Source: Patulibacter americanus DSM 16676
Lineage (GTDB): Bacteria > Actinomycetota > Thermoleophilia > Solirubrobacterales > Solirubrobacteraceae
Assembly (NCBI RefSeq): GCF_000420025.1
Contig: NZ_ATUD01000013.1
Span: 1 to 64,000 of the forward strand
Direction of reading: 5' to 3'
Length of the DNA stretch: 64,000 bases
The position numbers and the translations under genes are program-made. Within the stretch, counting starts at the first letter, position 1; the number at the start of each line of letters is the position of its first letter. The notes beneath the pieces were generated by a model. It worked only from the letters and a program-made list of their open reading frames with translations, was not told the DNA's origin and did no database searches. Below, in pieces: positions 31,492 through 40,681 of the stretch.

Positions 31492-31555
31492 GCGGGCCGC
31501 GACGGCCCGCGCTCGCCTCACGGCCCGCGCTCGCCTCACGGCCCGCGCTAGCCCC
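31492..31555. repeat. Hairpin plus three 18-base tandem repeats
   Basis: GCGGGCC-GCGAC-GGCCCGC (31492-31510) is a 7-base perfect stem 11 bases past the secreted-protein stop and could end its transcript. It overlaps three tandem 18-base units, ACGGCCCGCGCTCGCCTC, at 31502-31519, 31520-31537 and 31538-31555 (the third changed at two positions). Confidence 0.55.
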
Positions 31556-31589
31556 AGGGCTCGCGTCCGCCCGACGGAGCGCGCCCGCC

Positions 31590-33197
31590 CTACGGCGCGC
31601 AGCGCACCCAGGCCCGGAACGCGCCGGACCGCGCGGCCTCGCGGAACCCGGCCGGCGCCGCCTGGGTGCTGCGCGGCACGCCGTCGGCGCGCCCGTAGCG
31701 CGAGGCCCACTTGCCCTGGTCGACCGTGATGGCGACCCCGCTCCGCGCGACGCCGAGCGCGGCCGCGCGGGGGTCCGAGCGGGCCACGACGCGCGCGCCG
31801 CTCCACCCGGTCTGCAGGCGGATCTCGGGCACGAGCCGGTAGGTCGGCAGCGAGATCGGGCCGCAGCGCGCGCCCGCCCGCACCGCCGGGGCGTCGATCA
31901 GCGCGCGGACGTCGGTGCGCGCGTCGGCCAGGAACCGCAGCTCCGTGCCGAGCCGGCTGACGGAGTCGCGCTTGACGGTCAGGTACGCGCCGACGCCGAG
32001 CACCGCACCGACGAGGACGAGCGCCGCCCACGCCCGGCGACCGGGTGCGGTGGCCGGCAGGGCGACCCAGCCCGTCGCCGCCAGGGCCGCCAGCACGGTG
32101 AGCGCGACGACCGGCACGGAGAGGTAGCGCGGGATGAGCGAGAGCCCGCCCACGCCGGCCGCCAGGAACGTCAGGACGCCCGCACCGAGCAGGGTCGCCA
32201 GCACGGCCGTGACCCGGCGCGACGGCCGTCGCAGTCCGACCCGCGCGCCGAGCGCCAGCACGGCGAGCCCGGCGATCCCCGCCACGAAGACGGGGGGCCG
32301 CGCCTGGTCGACGAGCTGGGTGAGGAGCAGCCGCGGCGCCTTGGCGATCCCGCGGTCGCGGCCGAGCTCGTCGGCCAGCGCGCTCGTCGCCGTCAGGGAG
32401 TGGGTGGCGTTGCCGGTGACGATCCAGTCCACCGCGATCCACGCCACCGGGCCCAGGAGCACGAGCCCCAGGTGCACGCCGCGGCCGGGCAGCGTCGAGC
32501 GGGCCGCGTCGTCGTCCGCGTCGGCCGCCGACCAGCGGCCGCGCAGCGTGCACCAGAGCCAGTGGGCCCCGGCCAGGAGCCACGCCTCGGGGCGCAGCAG
32601 CCCCGCCAGGGCGAGCAGCACCGCCGGACCGCTCCAGCGCGCCGGACGCGCGGCCGCCCACGCCCCGGCCCAGACGACGAGGGCGAGGAAGGGCACGTCG
32701 AGGTAGCCCTTCGCCGCGAGCAGCCCGAAGGCGAAGCTCGAGAGCGTGAGCAGCCCTGCGACCGCGGCGGTCCAGCGGCCGGTCGCCGCGGCCCGATCCG
32801 GGGGCGCGACCGCCTCGCCCGCCAGGCGCCCCAGCCGCGCGGCGCCCGCGGCCAGCACGGCAAAGGAGAGCGCCGAGAGCAGGACCATGACGCGGTCCGC
32901 GTCGTCGCCGAACACCCCGACCACCGGCACGCCGACGGCGAGCCAGAGCGGGTGGGGCGTCGACGCGGCGTACGCCTCGAACCCCGGCGTCGTCCCGTCG
33001 AGGAGCTCGCGCGCCCAGACGAGGTCGAGGACGGTGTCGTAGTTGCCGGCGGACGGCGCGAGCGCCCAGACGACGACCGCGCCGACCAGGCCGAGGACGA
33101 GGATCGCCCACTCGGCCAGGGGCCGCGCGTCGCGCTCCGTCCAGTCGTCCCCCGCCCGGACCACGGCCGGCGCGGGCGCCGTCCCGTCGTCGCTCAC
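31590..33197 (-). CDS. GT-C membrane glycosyltransferase-like protein
   Basis: 535 residues, GTG at 33197 overlapping the stop of the upstream O-antigen ligase (GTGA). About 11 hydrophobic helices: EWAILVLGLVGAVVVWALAP at the start, then a loop with NYDTVLDLVWARELLDGTTP resembling the acidic first loop of GT-C enzymes (ArnT, PMT, Pimf-like). AVWLLAGAHWLWCTLR and RGIAKAPRLLLTQLVDQARP also fit. The C-terminal ~110 residues after YLTVKRDSVSRLG are soluble with two Cys. GT-C enzymes use polyprenyl-phosphate sugars at the outer face, so this is probably the last glycan-modifying step of this operon. Confidence 0.75.
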   Translation of the reverse strand: MSDDGTAPAPAVVRAGDDWTERDARPLAEWAILVLGLVGAVVVWALAPSAGNYDTVLDLVWARELLDGTTPGFEAYAASTPHPLWLAVGVPVVGVFGDDADRVMVLLSALSFAVLAAGAARLGRLAGEAVAPPDRAAATGRWTAAVAGLLTLSSFAFGLLAAKGYLDVPFLALVVWAGAWAAARPARWSGPAVLLALAGLLRPEAWLLAGAHWLWCTLRGRWSAADADDDAARSTLPGRGVHLGLVLLGPVAWIAVDWIVTGNATHSLTATSALADELGRDRGIAKAPRLLLTQLVDQARPPVFVAGIAGLAVLALGARVGLRRPSRRVTAVLATLLGAGVLTFLAAGVGGLSLIPRYLSVPVVALTVLAALAATGWVALPATAPGRRAWAALVLVGAVLGVGAYLTVKRDSVSRLGTELRFLADARTDVRALIDAPAVRAGARCGPISLPTYRLVPEIRLQTGWSGARVVARSDPRAAALGVARSGVAITVDQGKWASRYGRADGVPRSTQAAPAGFREAARSGAFRAWVRCAP

Positions 33198-34720
33198 GGC
33201 GCGGGGGTGGCCGTCCGCGGGCGGCGCTCGCGGACGTCGCGGCGCCGGCGCAGCACGATCCGGGTGCGCGGCCCGGGCGGCGGCGCCAGGGCGGAGCCGA
33301 CGGCCAGGAGCACCCACAGCACCGGGTCCTCGAGGAACGCGGCGTAGCCCATGGTGTGCGCGATCAGGGCCGCGGTCATCGCCGCGATCGCCGCCCGTGG
33401 CGCCGAGTCCTCGGCGTCGCGCAGCAGGCGGCGGAGCACGAGGACGAGCAGCACCACGTAGGCGAGGAGGCCGATCAGGCCCTGCTCCGCGGCGATCGTG
33501 ATCGGGCTGGTGTGGGACGCGTCGGTCGTCGACCGCTCGCCCTTCCGCTCCTGCTCGCGGAAGCCCTGCGCGAACCCGCCCGAGCCGACGCCGGCGATCG
33601 GGTGGTTGGCCCACAGCCGCACTCCGCCGCCGGTGAGCGCCACGCGCCCCGAGGTCGCGTCGTCGAGGCCGCCCTCGTCGAGCCCCTTGATGTTCAGGGT
33701 GCTGGGCGAGGCGAGGACGAGCACCAGGCCGACCGCCAGCACGGCCAGCAGCGTGCCGAACGCCTTCCAGGGCCCGAACCGCAGCCCGCCGAGGACCGCG
33801 AGGCCGAGCAGCAGCGCCAGGAAGCTCGTCTGGGAGTAGGTGAGCACGAGCGCCGCCAGCAGGATCGCCAGGAGGACCGCGGCCCCGCCGACGACCCGGC
33901 CGCGGCGCGTCCACAGCATCCGGGCCGTGACGCCCAGGATCACGAGCGCGAGGAAGCGCCCGTAGATGTTGGGGTCGAAGAACAGCGAGTTGACCCGGAA
34001 GACGTCGTCGATCTGGTTCGACGCCACGACGCGCGGGTTGAGCAGCACGTGGTTCGTGGCGCGCTCGTAGAAGCCGATCGCGGCGAGGACGAGCGCCACG
34101 GCGGTCGTCACGCCGAACGCGCGGCCCACGAGCCGCGGCGTCCACGGCACGGTGCGCAGCACGACGTAGAGCAGCGCGAAGGGCACGTAGAAGAACGCGA
34201 CCTGCTCGACGGCCTTGCCCTGGTCGTCGGACCACAGGCTCTCCACGGCGTAGAGGACGACGAACAGCAGCAGGGCCGCGTCGGCCGCGCCGGGGCGGCG
34301 GTCGGGCGACGGCTCGTCCGGGTCGGCGGTGGCGCGGTCCCACACCCAGGCCAGCGCCGCGGCGCCCGTCACGAGGTACAGGGGCAGCAGCAGGTTGACC
34401 GGGGGCCCGTCGCCCAGGTCGATCGGCAGGCGGAAGGGCAGGACGAACGCGACGAGCAGCGGCACGGCCAGGGGCCAGCGTCGGAACGCCCACGCCCCCG
34501 CGGCGAGCACCGCGAGGCCCGCGACCACCACGCCGGCGAAGACCGCCGGCTGCTCGCGCAGGCGCTCGACGGGCCCCGTCGTCCAGACCTCGGTCAGCAG
34601 GATGATCGGCGCGCCGGCGAGGGCGACGGCCATCGCGCCGGCCCGGGCGTGCGGGCCGCGCAGCAGCAGCGCGAGCGCGGCGGCCAGGGTGACCGCGGTC
34701 AGCGCGAGAGTCGTCGCCAT
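33194..34720 (-). CDS. O-antigen ligase/polymerase-like protein (Wzy_C family)
   Basis: 508 residues, ATG at 34720, lying 22 bases inside the end of the upstream gene. About 12 TM helices. The conserved large extracytoplasmic loop between late helices contains the Wzy_C pattern: TGGGVRLWANHPIAGVGSGG then FAQGFREQERKGERSTTDAS, HTSPITIAAEQGLIGLLAYV. The H-x-hydrophobic run (ASHTSPI) and the NHPIAGVGSGGF block are typical of WaaL/PglL/Wzy enzymes, which join lipid-linked glycans to acceptors. The C-terminus (RRRRDVRERRPRTATPAP) is cytoplasmic and basic. It is followed by the GT-C gene by overlap. Confidence 0.9.
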   Translation of the reverse strand: MATTLALTAVTLAAALALLLRGPHARAGAMAVALAGAPIILLTEVWTTGPVERLREQPAVFAGVVVAGLAVLAAGAWAFRRWPLAVPLLVAFVLPFRLPIDLGDGPPVNLLLPLYLVTGAAALAWVWDRATADPDEPSPDRRPGAADAALLLFVVLYAVESLWSDDQGKAVEQVAFFYVPFALLYVVLRTVPWTPRLVGRAFGVTTAVALVLAAIGFYERATNHVLLNPRVVASNQIDDVFRVNSLFFDPNIYGRFLALVILGVTARMLWTRRGRVVGGAAVLLAILLAALVLTYSQTSFLALLLGLAVLGGLRFGPWKAFGTLLAVLAVGLVLVLASPSTLNIKGLDEGGLDDATSGRVALTGGGVRLWANHPIAGVGSGGFAQGFREQERKGERSTTDASHTSPITIAAEQGLIGLLAYVVLLVLVLRRLLRDAEDSAPRAAIAAMTAALIAHTMGYAAFLEDPVLWVLLAVGSALAPPPGPRTRIVLRRRRDVRERRPRTATPAP

Positions 34721-36600
34721 GTGCTGTCCATCAGCTCGGAGGTGTCGGAGTCGTCGGCCAGCCGCGAGGCGAAGGTCGGCAGTCCGGTGCGGATCACGAA
34801 GCCGTCGCCGACCTTGACCGCGGCGATGACGACGTGGTCCTTCGTGTCGACGGCGCGGGCCACGACGCGCGCGCCGCCGGTGTCGTCGAGCGGCCAGGCG
34901 ACGGGGTAGCCCTCGAAGCGCCCGTCCGTGCCGTCGAAGAGGCCGATGTCGTCCGTGTCGATCTGCGGCGGGCCGTCGAGGCGGACGGCGCCGCGGCTGA
35001 CGAGCCCGAAGGCGTTCTCGGCGACGAACGGCCCGGGCGCGCGCAGCACGCCGCCGTCCTCCCGCGACGCCTGCGAGAGGGTCACGGCGCGACGCAGCCC
35101 GGTCGGGTCGAGGGCGGCGACGCTGCCGCCGCCGCGGACGAACGCCCGCAGGTCGTCGCCGAGGCCCGCCGTGATCCAGCGGTGCTCGCCGGCCAGCAGC
35201 ACGCCGCGGCGGCCCTCGAGCTTCGGCCCGGTCCCGGCGGCGAGCGCCAGGTCGGAGGTGATCTCGAAGCGCTTGCGGTGGCGAGCGAGCCACTCCAGGA
35301 CGGGCTGCACGTCGGTGTCGAACCCGCGCGGGATCGCCGCGAGGACGCGCCGGGCCTTCACGCGGCTGGCGCGGCTCGTCTCGCCCCCGGTGAGCACGTT
35401 GACCAGTCCGTCACCGTCGTCGTCGAGCGGGTTCAGGCCCTGCCACGCGATCGCGGGGACGACCACGAGCACGGGCTGCTCGCGCGCGTCGTTCGACATC
35501 GCCGGCACGTCGACGCGGCGGCCGTTCGCGCGGACCGTCAGGCGGTAGAGCGCGCCGCGGTCGGACTTCGTCTCGGTCTTCAGGACCGGGTTCGTGCTCG
35601 TCCCGCGGTCCAGCACGCCGGGGGTGCCGACGCGACGCAGCGCCCACTCGTAGCGCTTCCCGCGGGCGTCGACGAAGAACGTGAGGCGGTGGCCCGCGGT
35701 GACCGGCGCGGGGTTGGCCTGGACGCCGACGGGGCGCACCGTGATGCCGCCACGCCCGCGCATGCGGCCGTTCTCCTCCGGCGCCGGCAGGCCGTTCGCG
35801 CCCCGGCGCGGGCCGCAGCCGAGCACGCCGGCGACGTCACGGACGCACACCTGGACGACGTAGGTGCCGGGCGGCGCGTCGCTGCCGTCGTCGAGGCGGC
35901 CGTCCCAGTCGGCGGTGCCTTCGATCGCGCGGTACTCCTTCGGCCCGCCCTTGCGGTCGGTGAGCTGCGTGCCGTCCGTGTCGCGACGCGTGACCTTGAC
36001 CGGCAGCGACCGGACCGTCTGGGCGGGACCCGGCGCGGTGCGGACGACCCGCGCCGTCGGCTCCCAGCCGCGCAGGCGCAGGGTGGCGCGGACCGCGCCG
36101 CCGTCGGCGGTGGGCAGGATCGCCGGACCGCTCTTGGGCACCGCGCCGGGCGCGGCGACGCGCAGCACCCGCGGGCGGGGCGGCGCCGTGCGCACGGAGA
36201 ACGAGCGGGAGCGGACGACGATGCTGCGGCCCTCGTCAGGCAGGACCACCTTCAGGCGGTAGACCCCGTCGTCCACGACGCGCGCCTCGGGACCCGTGCC
36301 GTCCTTGCCGTCCCAGACGAACGTCGCACGCTGGTACTGCGTCACCGGCTCGTCCTTCGCCAGCGTCCGCACCGTCTCGCCGGCCTGGTCGACCATCTCG
36401 ACGGTGACGGGCTGCGAGCGCTTGACCCGGAACGAGACCTTCAGCCGGTCGCGGCGGCCGTCGCCGTCGGGCGAGAAGTACGCCGAGCCGCGGACGCTCT
36501 GGACGACGGCGGGCTGGTTCTTCAGCCGCTGGGCGAGGAAGAACGAGCCGACCGTCGCCACGACGAGGAGCCCGAAGAGGAGGCGCGCGGCGCGGGTCAC
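34699..36600 (-). CDS. Membrane-anchored FlgD-Ig/ThuA-like protein of the glycan operon
   Basis: 633 residues, GTG at 36600 overlapping the phosphatase stop. An N-terminal TM (LLFGLLVVATVGSFFLA, about 6-22) anchors an extracytoplasmic protein. An Ig-like domain of the FlgD_ig type follows (~35-140: SAYFSPDGDGRRDRLKVSFR, VWDGKDG, DGVYRLKV) with the acidic SPDGDG signature. Several beta modules follow with Cys-containing loops (VCVRDVAGVLGCGP). Then comes a Rossmann-like ThuA/GATase-type region: WQGLNPLDDDGDGLVN, GVLLAGEHRWITAGLGDDLR and AFVRGGGSVAALDP. No enzyme activity can be assigned. The setting suggests an accessory of glycan export or assembly. Confidence 0.8.
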   Translation of the reverse strand: MTRAARLLFGLLVVATVGSFFLAQRLKNQPAVVQSVRGSAYFSPDGDGRRDRLKVSFRVKRSQPVTVEMVDQAGETVRTLAKDEPVTQYQRATFVWDGKDGTGPEARVVDDGVYRLKVVLPDEGRSIVVRSRSFSVRTAPPRPRVLRVAAPGAVPKSGPAILPTADGGAVRATLRLRGWEPTARVVRTAPGPAQTVRSLPVKVTRRDTDGTQLTDRKGGPKEYRAIEGTADWDGRLDDGSDAPPGTYVVQVCVRDVAGVLGCGPRRGANGLPAPEENGRMRGRGGITVRPVGVQANPAPVTAGHRLTFFVDARGKRYEWALRRVGTPGVLDRGTSTNPVLKTETKSDRGALYRLTVRANGRRVDVPAMSNDAREQPVLVVVPAIAWQGLNPLDDDGDGLVNVLTGGETSRASRVKARRVLAAIPRGFDTDVQPVLEWLARHRKRFEITSDLALAAGTGPKLEGRRGVLLAGEHRWITAGLGDDLRAFVRGGGSVAALDPTGLRRAVTLSQASREDGGVLRAPGPFVAENAFGLVSRGAVRLDGPPQIDTDDIGLFDGTDGRFEGYPVAWPLDDTGGARVVARAVDTKDHVVIAAVKVGDGFVIRTGLPTFASRLADDSDTSELMDSTWRRLSR

Positions 36601-37142
36601 AGGGCCTCGAGGTGGGTGTTGGCGATCTCCTCGTGCGTGGGCTGCCGGCCGTGGAAGTGGCCGAGCAGCAGCCGGATCACGTTGCCGTGGCAGACGACGA
36701 GGATGACGTCGTCGGGGCCCTCGCTCGCGCGCAGGTCGGCGATGGCGGGCAGCAGCCGCGCGAGCTGGTCGGCGAACGTCTCGCCGCCCGGGGCCGAGAA
36801 CGCCGGCTCCATGCGGCGGAACGTGGCGTAGGCCTCCTCGCCGCCCGGCTCCGCGAGGACCTCGGCGTAGGTCCGGTCCGTCCACTCTCCCGTGTCGGTC
36901 TCGGCCAGCCGCGGGTCGACCTCCGGGGCCAGCCCGGTCCGCGAGGCGATGATCGCCGCGGTCTCCATCGCGCGGGTGAGCGGACTGGCGACCATCCGGG
37001 TCACGTCCCCGCGGGCGACGATCCGGTCGGCGAGGGCGAACGCCTCGCTGCGACCGTGCGCGTCGAGGGGTACGGGACCACGGCCCTGGAAGCGACCCTC
37101 GTCGTTGTAGGCGGTTCGACCGTGGCGAGCGAGCAGGATCAT
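36597..37142 (-). CDS. Histidine phosphatase (phosphoglycerate mutase-like)
   Basis: 181 residues. Catalytic RHG in LLARHGRTAYNDEGRFQGRG, second Arg in ASPLTRAMETAAIIA, acidic residue in LAETDTGEWTDRTYAEV and second His in VVCHGNVIR. This is the compact branch-1 fold (CobC/PhoE/GpmB-like), which uses a phosphohistidine to hydrolyse small phosphate esters. The substrate is unknown; within a glycan operon a sugar-phosphate is plausible. The stop overlaps the GTG of the downstream FlgD-like protein. About 135 bases separate it from the upstream LytR_C gene, with hairpins in between. Confidence 0.92.
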   Translation of the reverse strand: MILLARHGRTAYNDEGRFQGRGPVPLDAHGRSEAFALADRIVARGDVTRMVASPLTRAMETAAIIASRTGLAPEVDPRLAETDTGEWTDRTYAEVLAEPGGEEAYATFRRMEPAFSAPGGETFADQLARLLPAIADLRASEGPDDVILVVCHGNVIRLLLGHFHGRQPTHEEIANTHLEAL

Positions 37143-37181
37143 GCGGCGTTCGGGACTTCGACGGGGAGCGCGGCGCTCCTG

Positions 37182-37260
37182 CCGGCCACCGCACGTGGGG
37201 TGGCCGGGCGCGGCGCCGCACCCAGGACGGGACGGCGCGGTGCGGACCCTACGGGGTCCG
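37182..37260 (-). terminator. Two hairpins between LytR_C and phosphatase genes
   Basis: CGGACCC-TACG-GGGTCCG (37243-37260) is a perfect 7-base stem with a tetraloop, 18 bases past the LytR_C gene's stop codon. CCGGCCACC-8-GGTGGCCGG (37182-37207) is a perfect 9-base stem further on. They could end transcription from the CapD/LytR_C unit and isolate the phosphatase operon. Confidence 0.5.
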
Positions 37261-37277
37261 GCGCGGGCGGGGTCGCG

Positions 37278-38633
37278 CTAGGGCGCCGTGCCCCCACCGG
37301 CGGTGCCGGTGGGGTCAGCGGTGCCGTCCGGCGTCGCCGTGGCGTCCGGGGCGGCGGTGCCGGCGCCCGGGTCGACCGGCGCGCTCGGCGTCGTCGCCCC
37401 GCCCGTGCCACCGGTGGTCCCCGGCGTGGTGGTGCCGGACGTCCCGCCGGTGCCACCCGTGGTGCCGCCGCTCGTGTCGCCGGTCGCGCCACCGTTGGCG
37501 TTCGACGAGCTCGGCTCGTCCGCGTACTTCGCGGCGAGGTCCTGGCCCACGACGACGACGACCTTCGCGTCGGGCGCGTTCGCCTTCGCGTCGGCGTTGG
37601 CCGCCCGGACGACGGTGCCGTTCGTCTTCAGCCCCAGGCCCTTCGCGATGTCCCGCGCCGCGTCGCGGTTGCGGGACTGCCCCTCGCCGGTGGCGTAGAG
37701 GACCAACGTGGTCGCGAGCGACGGGGTCGGCGGAACGCCGTTGACGAGGTAGTTGCTGGGCTTGCCGAGGGGGAAGCGCAGCTTCTGGTCGATCTCGTCG
37801 CTGACGGACTTCGCGACGCCGGACTGGCCCGAGCCGTTGAGCACGGTGACGCGCGTCGACGTGAGCGAGTACGTGCGGGTCGTCTTCCGCGGCTTCTCGG
37901 GGTTCGCGATCGGGTCGGCCCGGTTCTTCTCGTCCACCGCCGGGTTCCCGCCGTCGCCGCCGATGACGCCGAAGGCGAAGAGCAGCGCGACGAGCACCAC
38001 GAGGACGACCGCGCCGACGCCCAGGATCTGGCCGAGGGAGCGGCGCGAGCCACCGTCAGCGGCCTCGCGCTCGCGGGCGGTGGCCGCCGCCATGCCCGCC
38101 GGCGTGGCCGCCCGGGGGCCGCCGGCCGTGGAGGCGGCGGGCAGGATGCGGGTGGCGCCGGGACCGCCCGGGGGCGTGGGGCGCGGCGGGACGGGGCGGG
38201 CGCCGCCGGGCGGCACCGCGGCGCCGTCGGCGGTCGTGGACGCGCCCGTCACGGGCGAGCCGGGCGGCGGCGGGGTGGCCGTCGCCGCGGCGGTCACCGG
38301 GGCACCGGGGGGCGCGCCCGGGGCGGCGACGCCGGCGGCGCCGGCGACCGCACCCGGGTGCCGGGCGAGCGTGCCGGGACGCGCGGGGCCGGCGCCCTGG
38401 GCCTGCGGCGGGGCCCCGCCGTACGCCCGCGCGCGGATCTCGTCCTCGAGCGCCTCGAGTCGCTCGGGCGACGTGCCGGCCCACTCGCGCAGGCGCTGCA
38501 GCTCCCGGCCCTGCGAGAACACGAGGATCGCCATGGCGACCACGGCGATGAGGGAAGCGAAGCCGACGTACGGCCCGATCGTGTCGAATTTGCTCGCGAA
38601 ACTGGCCGCGAGCAGGGGGACCCCGGACGTCAT
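37278..38633 (-). CDS. Membrane protein with LytR_C domain
   Basis: 451 residues, ATG at 38633 overlapping the CapD-like stop (ATGA). N-terminal TM (FASLIAVVAMAILVFSQGRE) then a coiled segment (LQRLREWAGTSPERLEALED), a long Pro/Ala/Gly/Thr linker (~75-190) and a second TM (LGQILGVGAVVLVVLVALLF). The extracytoplasmic LytR_C domain follows: TRVTVLNGSGQSGVAKSVSD, TLVLYATGEGQSRNRDAARD, KVVVVVGQDLAAKYAD. A Thr/Gly/Pro tail ends the protein. LytR_C is normally attached to the LCP transferase; here the catalytic LCP domain is missing. A role in wall polymer attachment or in binding a glycan carrier is inferred. Confidence 0.87.
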   Translation of the reverse strand: MTSGVPLLAASFASKFDTIGPYVGFASLIAVVAMAILVFSQGRELQRLREWAGTSPERLEALEDEIRARAYGGAPPQAQGAGPARPGTLARHPGAVAGAAGVAAPGAPPGAPVTAAATATPPPPGSPVTGASTTADGAAVPPGGARPVPPRPTPPGGPGATRILPAASTAGGPRAATPAGMAAATAREREAADGGSRRSLGQILGVGAVVLVVLVALLFAFGVIGGDGGNPAVDEKNRADPIANPEKPRKTTRTYSLTSTRVTVLNGSGQSGVAKSVSDEIDQKLRFPLGKPSNYLVNGVPPTPSLATTLVLYATGEGQSRNRDAARDIAKGLGLKTNGTVVRAANADAKANAPDAKVVVVVGQDLAAKYADEPSSSNANGGATGDTSGGTTGGTGGTSGTTTPGTTGGTGGATTPSAPVDPGAGTAAPDATATPDGTADPTGTAGGGTAP

Positions 38634-40609
38634 AGCGGACCAGTGTAGGCGCTGGCGCCGTCCCCGACGGCACGGCCCGGGTCGTCCGCGGGCTCCGCCA
38701 CGGCCGCGTGGACGCGCTGCAGGTCGGCGACCTTGCCCGCCACGCCGCGGGCGTCGCCCTCGAGCACGAGCAGCGCGATCTCGTCGAACATGCCCTCGAT
38801 CGCGTCGGCCGTCAGCGGCGTCCGCTCGGCGCGGTGGATGCGCTCCGCGCCCGTCGGCCGCAGCGTCTCGAAGGGGTTGAAGAGCTCCTCGTGGAGCTTC
38901 TCGCCGGGGCGCGGACCGACGACCTCGATGGCGATGTCCTCGTCCGGGCGCAGCCCGGAGAGCTCGATCATGTCGCGGGCCAGCTGCATGATCTTGACCG
39001 GCTCGCCCATGTCGAGCACGAGGATCTCGCCGGACGAGCCGAGGGATCCGGCCTGGATGACGAGCTGCACCGCCTCCGGGATCGTCATGAAGTACCGGGT
39101 CATCCCCGGATCGGTCACGGTGACGGGACCGCCCTTGGCGATCTGCCGCTGGAAGATCGGGACGACGGAGCCGCTCGAGCCCAGCACGTTGCCGAACCGC
39201 ACGCAGGCGTACCGCGTGTCCGTCCAGCGCTGGGCGGCGCTCTCGACGGCCAGCTCGGCCAGCGCCTTGCTCGCGCCCATCACCGTGGCGGGATCGACGG
39301 CCTTGTCGGTCGAGACGAGCACGAACCGGTCGACGCCCTGCTCGCCGCACAGGCGCGCGAGCAGGCGGGTGGCGATGGAGTTGTTGCGCACCGCCTCGAC
39401 GGGGTTGAGCTCCATGAGCCCCACGTGCTTGTAGGCGGCGGCGTGGAAGACGATCGTCGGCGCCTCGTCCCGCAGGACCTCACGGATCCGCTCCCCCTCC
39501 TTCACGTCGGCGATGACCGAGCCGACCACGCCCTCGGGCACCTGCCGGTCCTCGAGCAGCTCGCGCTCGATGCGGAAGAGGTTGTCCTCCGCGTGGTCGA
39601 GCAGGATCAGCCGCTCCGGGCCGACGCGGGCGATCTGGCGGCAGAGCTCCGAGCCGATCGAGCCACCGGCGCCCGTCACGAGCACGCGCTCCCCCTTGAG
39701 GTACGCGCCGACCCGGTCGAGCTCCATCACGACGGGGTCGCGCCCGAGGACGTCCTCCACCCGGATCTCGCGCACCTGGCGGACGACCTGGCCGCTGCCC
39801 GCCTGCAGCAGCTCGAAGACCGTCGGCAGCGTGCGGACCGGCACCCCGCGCTGGCGGCCCGCGCGCAGCACGTCGGCGCGCAGCGTGCCGGGCGCGGACG
39901 GGATGGCGATGATGATCTCGTCGGGCTCGACGTCGTCGATCACGCGCGGCAGATCCGAGATCCGGCCGTGCACCCGCACGCCGTCGACGCGGGTGCCGCG
40001 CTTGGCGGGGTCGTCGTCGACGAACCCGACGGGCCGCAGGCCGAGCTGGGGGTTGCGCAGCATCTCGCGCAGCACGAGCCGCCCGCCCTCGCCGGCCCCG
40101 ACGATCAGCGCGCCCTTCCCCGTGCCGCGGCGGCCGAAGCCGAAGAGCAGGCTGCGCTCGGCCACGGCGCGCACCACGATCCGTGCGCCGATGATCAGGC
40201 CGATGCCCGCCACCGTCGCGAGGCCGTAGATCGAGGGCGGCGGGTAGGTGGTGGTGATCCCCTGCGAGCTGACCCACGTGGCGGGGTGCAGCACGCCGTT
40301 GGCCCCGAGGAACAGCAGCAGCCCGAGCACGACGCCCTGACCGGCGCGGAAGTCGTCGCGGCCGTCCGTGTGGCGCCACGAGCGGTGGTAGCCGCCGAGC
40401 GCCCAGACCGCCAGCACCACGCAGATCCCGACGAGGTACCAGGTGTGGTCGAAGAGGTTCGCGAACTTCGGCGAGACCTCCGAGACGTGCCGCAGGTCGA
40501 ACCGCATGCGGAACGCCAGCCAGTACGCCCCGACGGCCAGCACGAAGTCGACCAGCGCCTGCAGGGGCGAGAGCCGGTGGAAACTCAGCGCAGCGGGGCG
40601 ACGGCGCAT
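38630..40609 (-). CDS. CapD/WbpM-type nucleotide-sugar 4,6-dehydratase/epimerase
   Basis: 659 residues, ATG at 40609. Four N-terminal TM helices are followed by a CoA-binding-like Rossmann domain (ALIVGAGEGGRLVLREMLRN). The catalytic SDR domain comes next: VLVTGAGGSIGSELCRQIAR, AAAYKHVGLMELNPVEAVRN, VSTDKAVDPATVMGASKALA with the Met-Lys pair replacing Tyr-Lys, VRFGNVLGSSGSVVPIFQRQ and MTRYFMTIPEAVQLVIQAG. WbpM/CapD enzymes convert UDP-GlcNAc to a 4-keto-6-deoxy sugar, the precursor of bacillosamine, FucNAc or QuiNAc. The DegT-type aminotransferase at 44422-45543 could act on the product. A GAGAAT hexamer lies 7 bases from the start. Confidence 0.94.
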   Translation of the reverse strand: MRRRPAALSFHRLSPLQALVDFVLAVGAYWLAFRMRFDLRHVSEVSPKFANLFDHTWYLVGICVVLAVWALGGYHRSWRHTDGRDDFRAGQGVVLGLLLFLGANGVLHPATWVSSQGITTTYPPPSIYGLATVAGIGLIIGARIVVRAVAERSLLFGFGRRGTGKGALIVGAGEGGRLVLREMLRNPQLGLRPVGFVDDDPAKRGTRVDGVRVHGRISDLPRVIDDVEPDEIIIAIPSAPGTLRADVLRAGRQRGVPVRTLPTVFELLQAGSGQVVRQVREIRVEDVLGRDPVVMELDRVGAYLKGERVLVTGAGGSIGSELCRQIARVGPERLILLDHAEDNLFRIERELLEDRQVPEGVVGSVIADVKEGERIREVLRDEAPTIVFHAAAYKHVGLMELNPVEAVRNNSIATRLLARLCGEQGVDRFVLVSTDKAVDPATVMGASKALAELAVESAAQRWTDTRYACVRFGNVLGSSGSVVPIFQRQIAKGGPVTVTDPGMTRYFMTIPEAVQLVIQAGSLGSSGEILVLDMGEPVKIMQLARDMIELSGLRPDEDIAIEVVGPRPGEKLHEELFNPFETLRPTGAERIHRAERTPLTADAIEGMFDEIALLVLEGDARGVAGKVADLQRVHAAVAEPADDPGRAVGDGASAYTGPL

Positions 40610-40667
40610 CCGATCGATTCTCGCACGGGTGGGCGGAGCACCGGCACCCGGGCGCTGCACACCCGTC

Positions 40668-40673
40668 TACCAT
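40668..40673 (+). promoter_or_regulatory. -10-like element TACCAT
   Basis: TACCAT ends 8 bases before the ATG of the TetR gene, with no ribosome-binding site between: a probable leaderless promoter. It sits in the 72-base gap shared with the divergent CapD-type gene. Confidence 0.45.
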
Positions 40674-40681
40674 CGCCGGCG

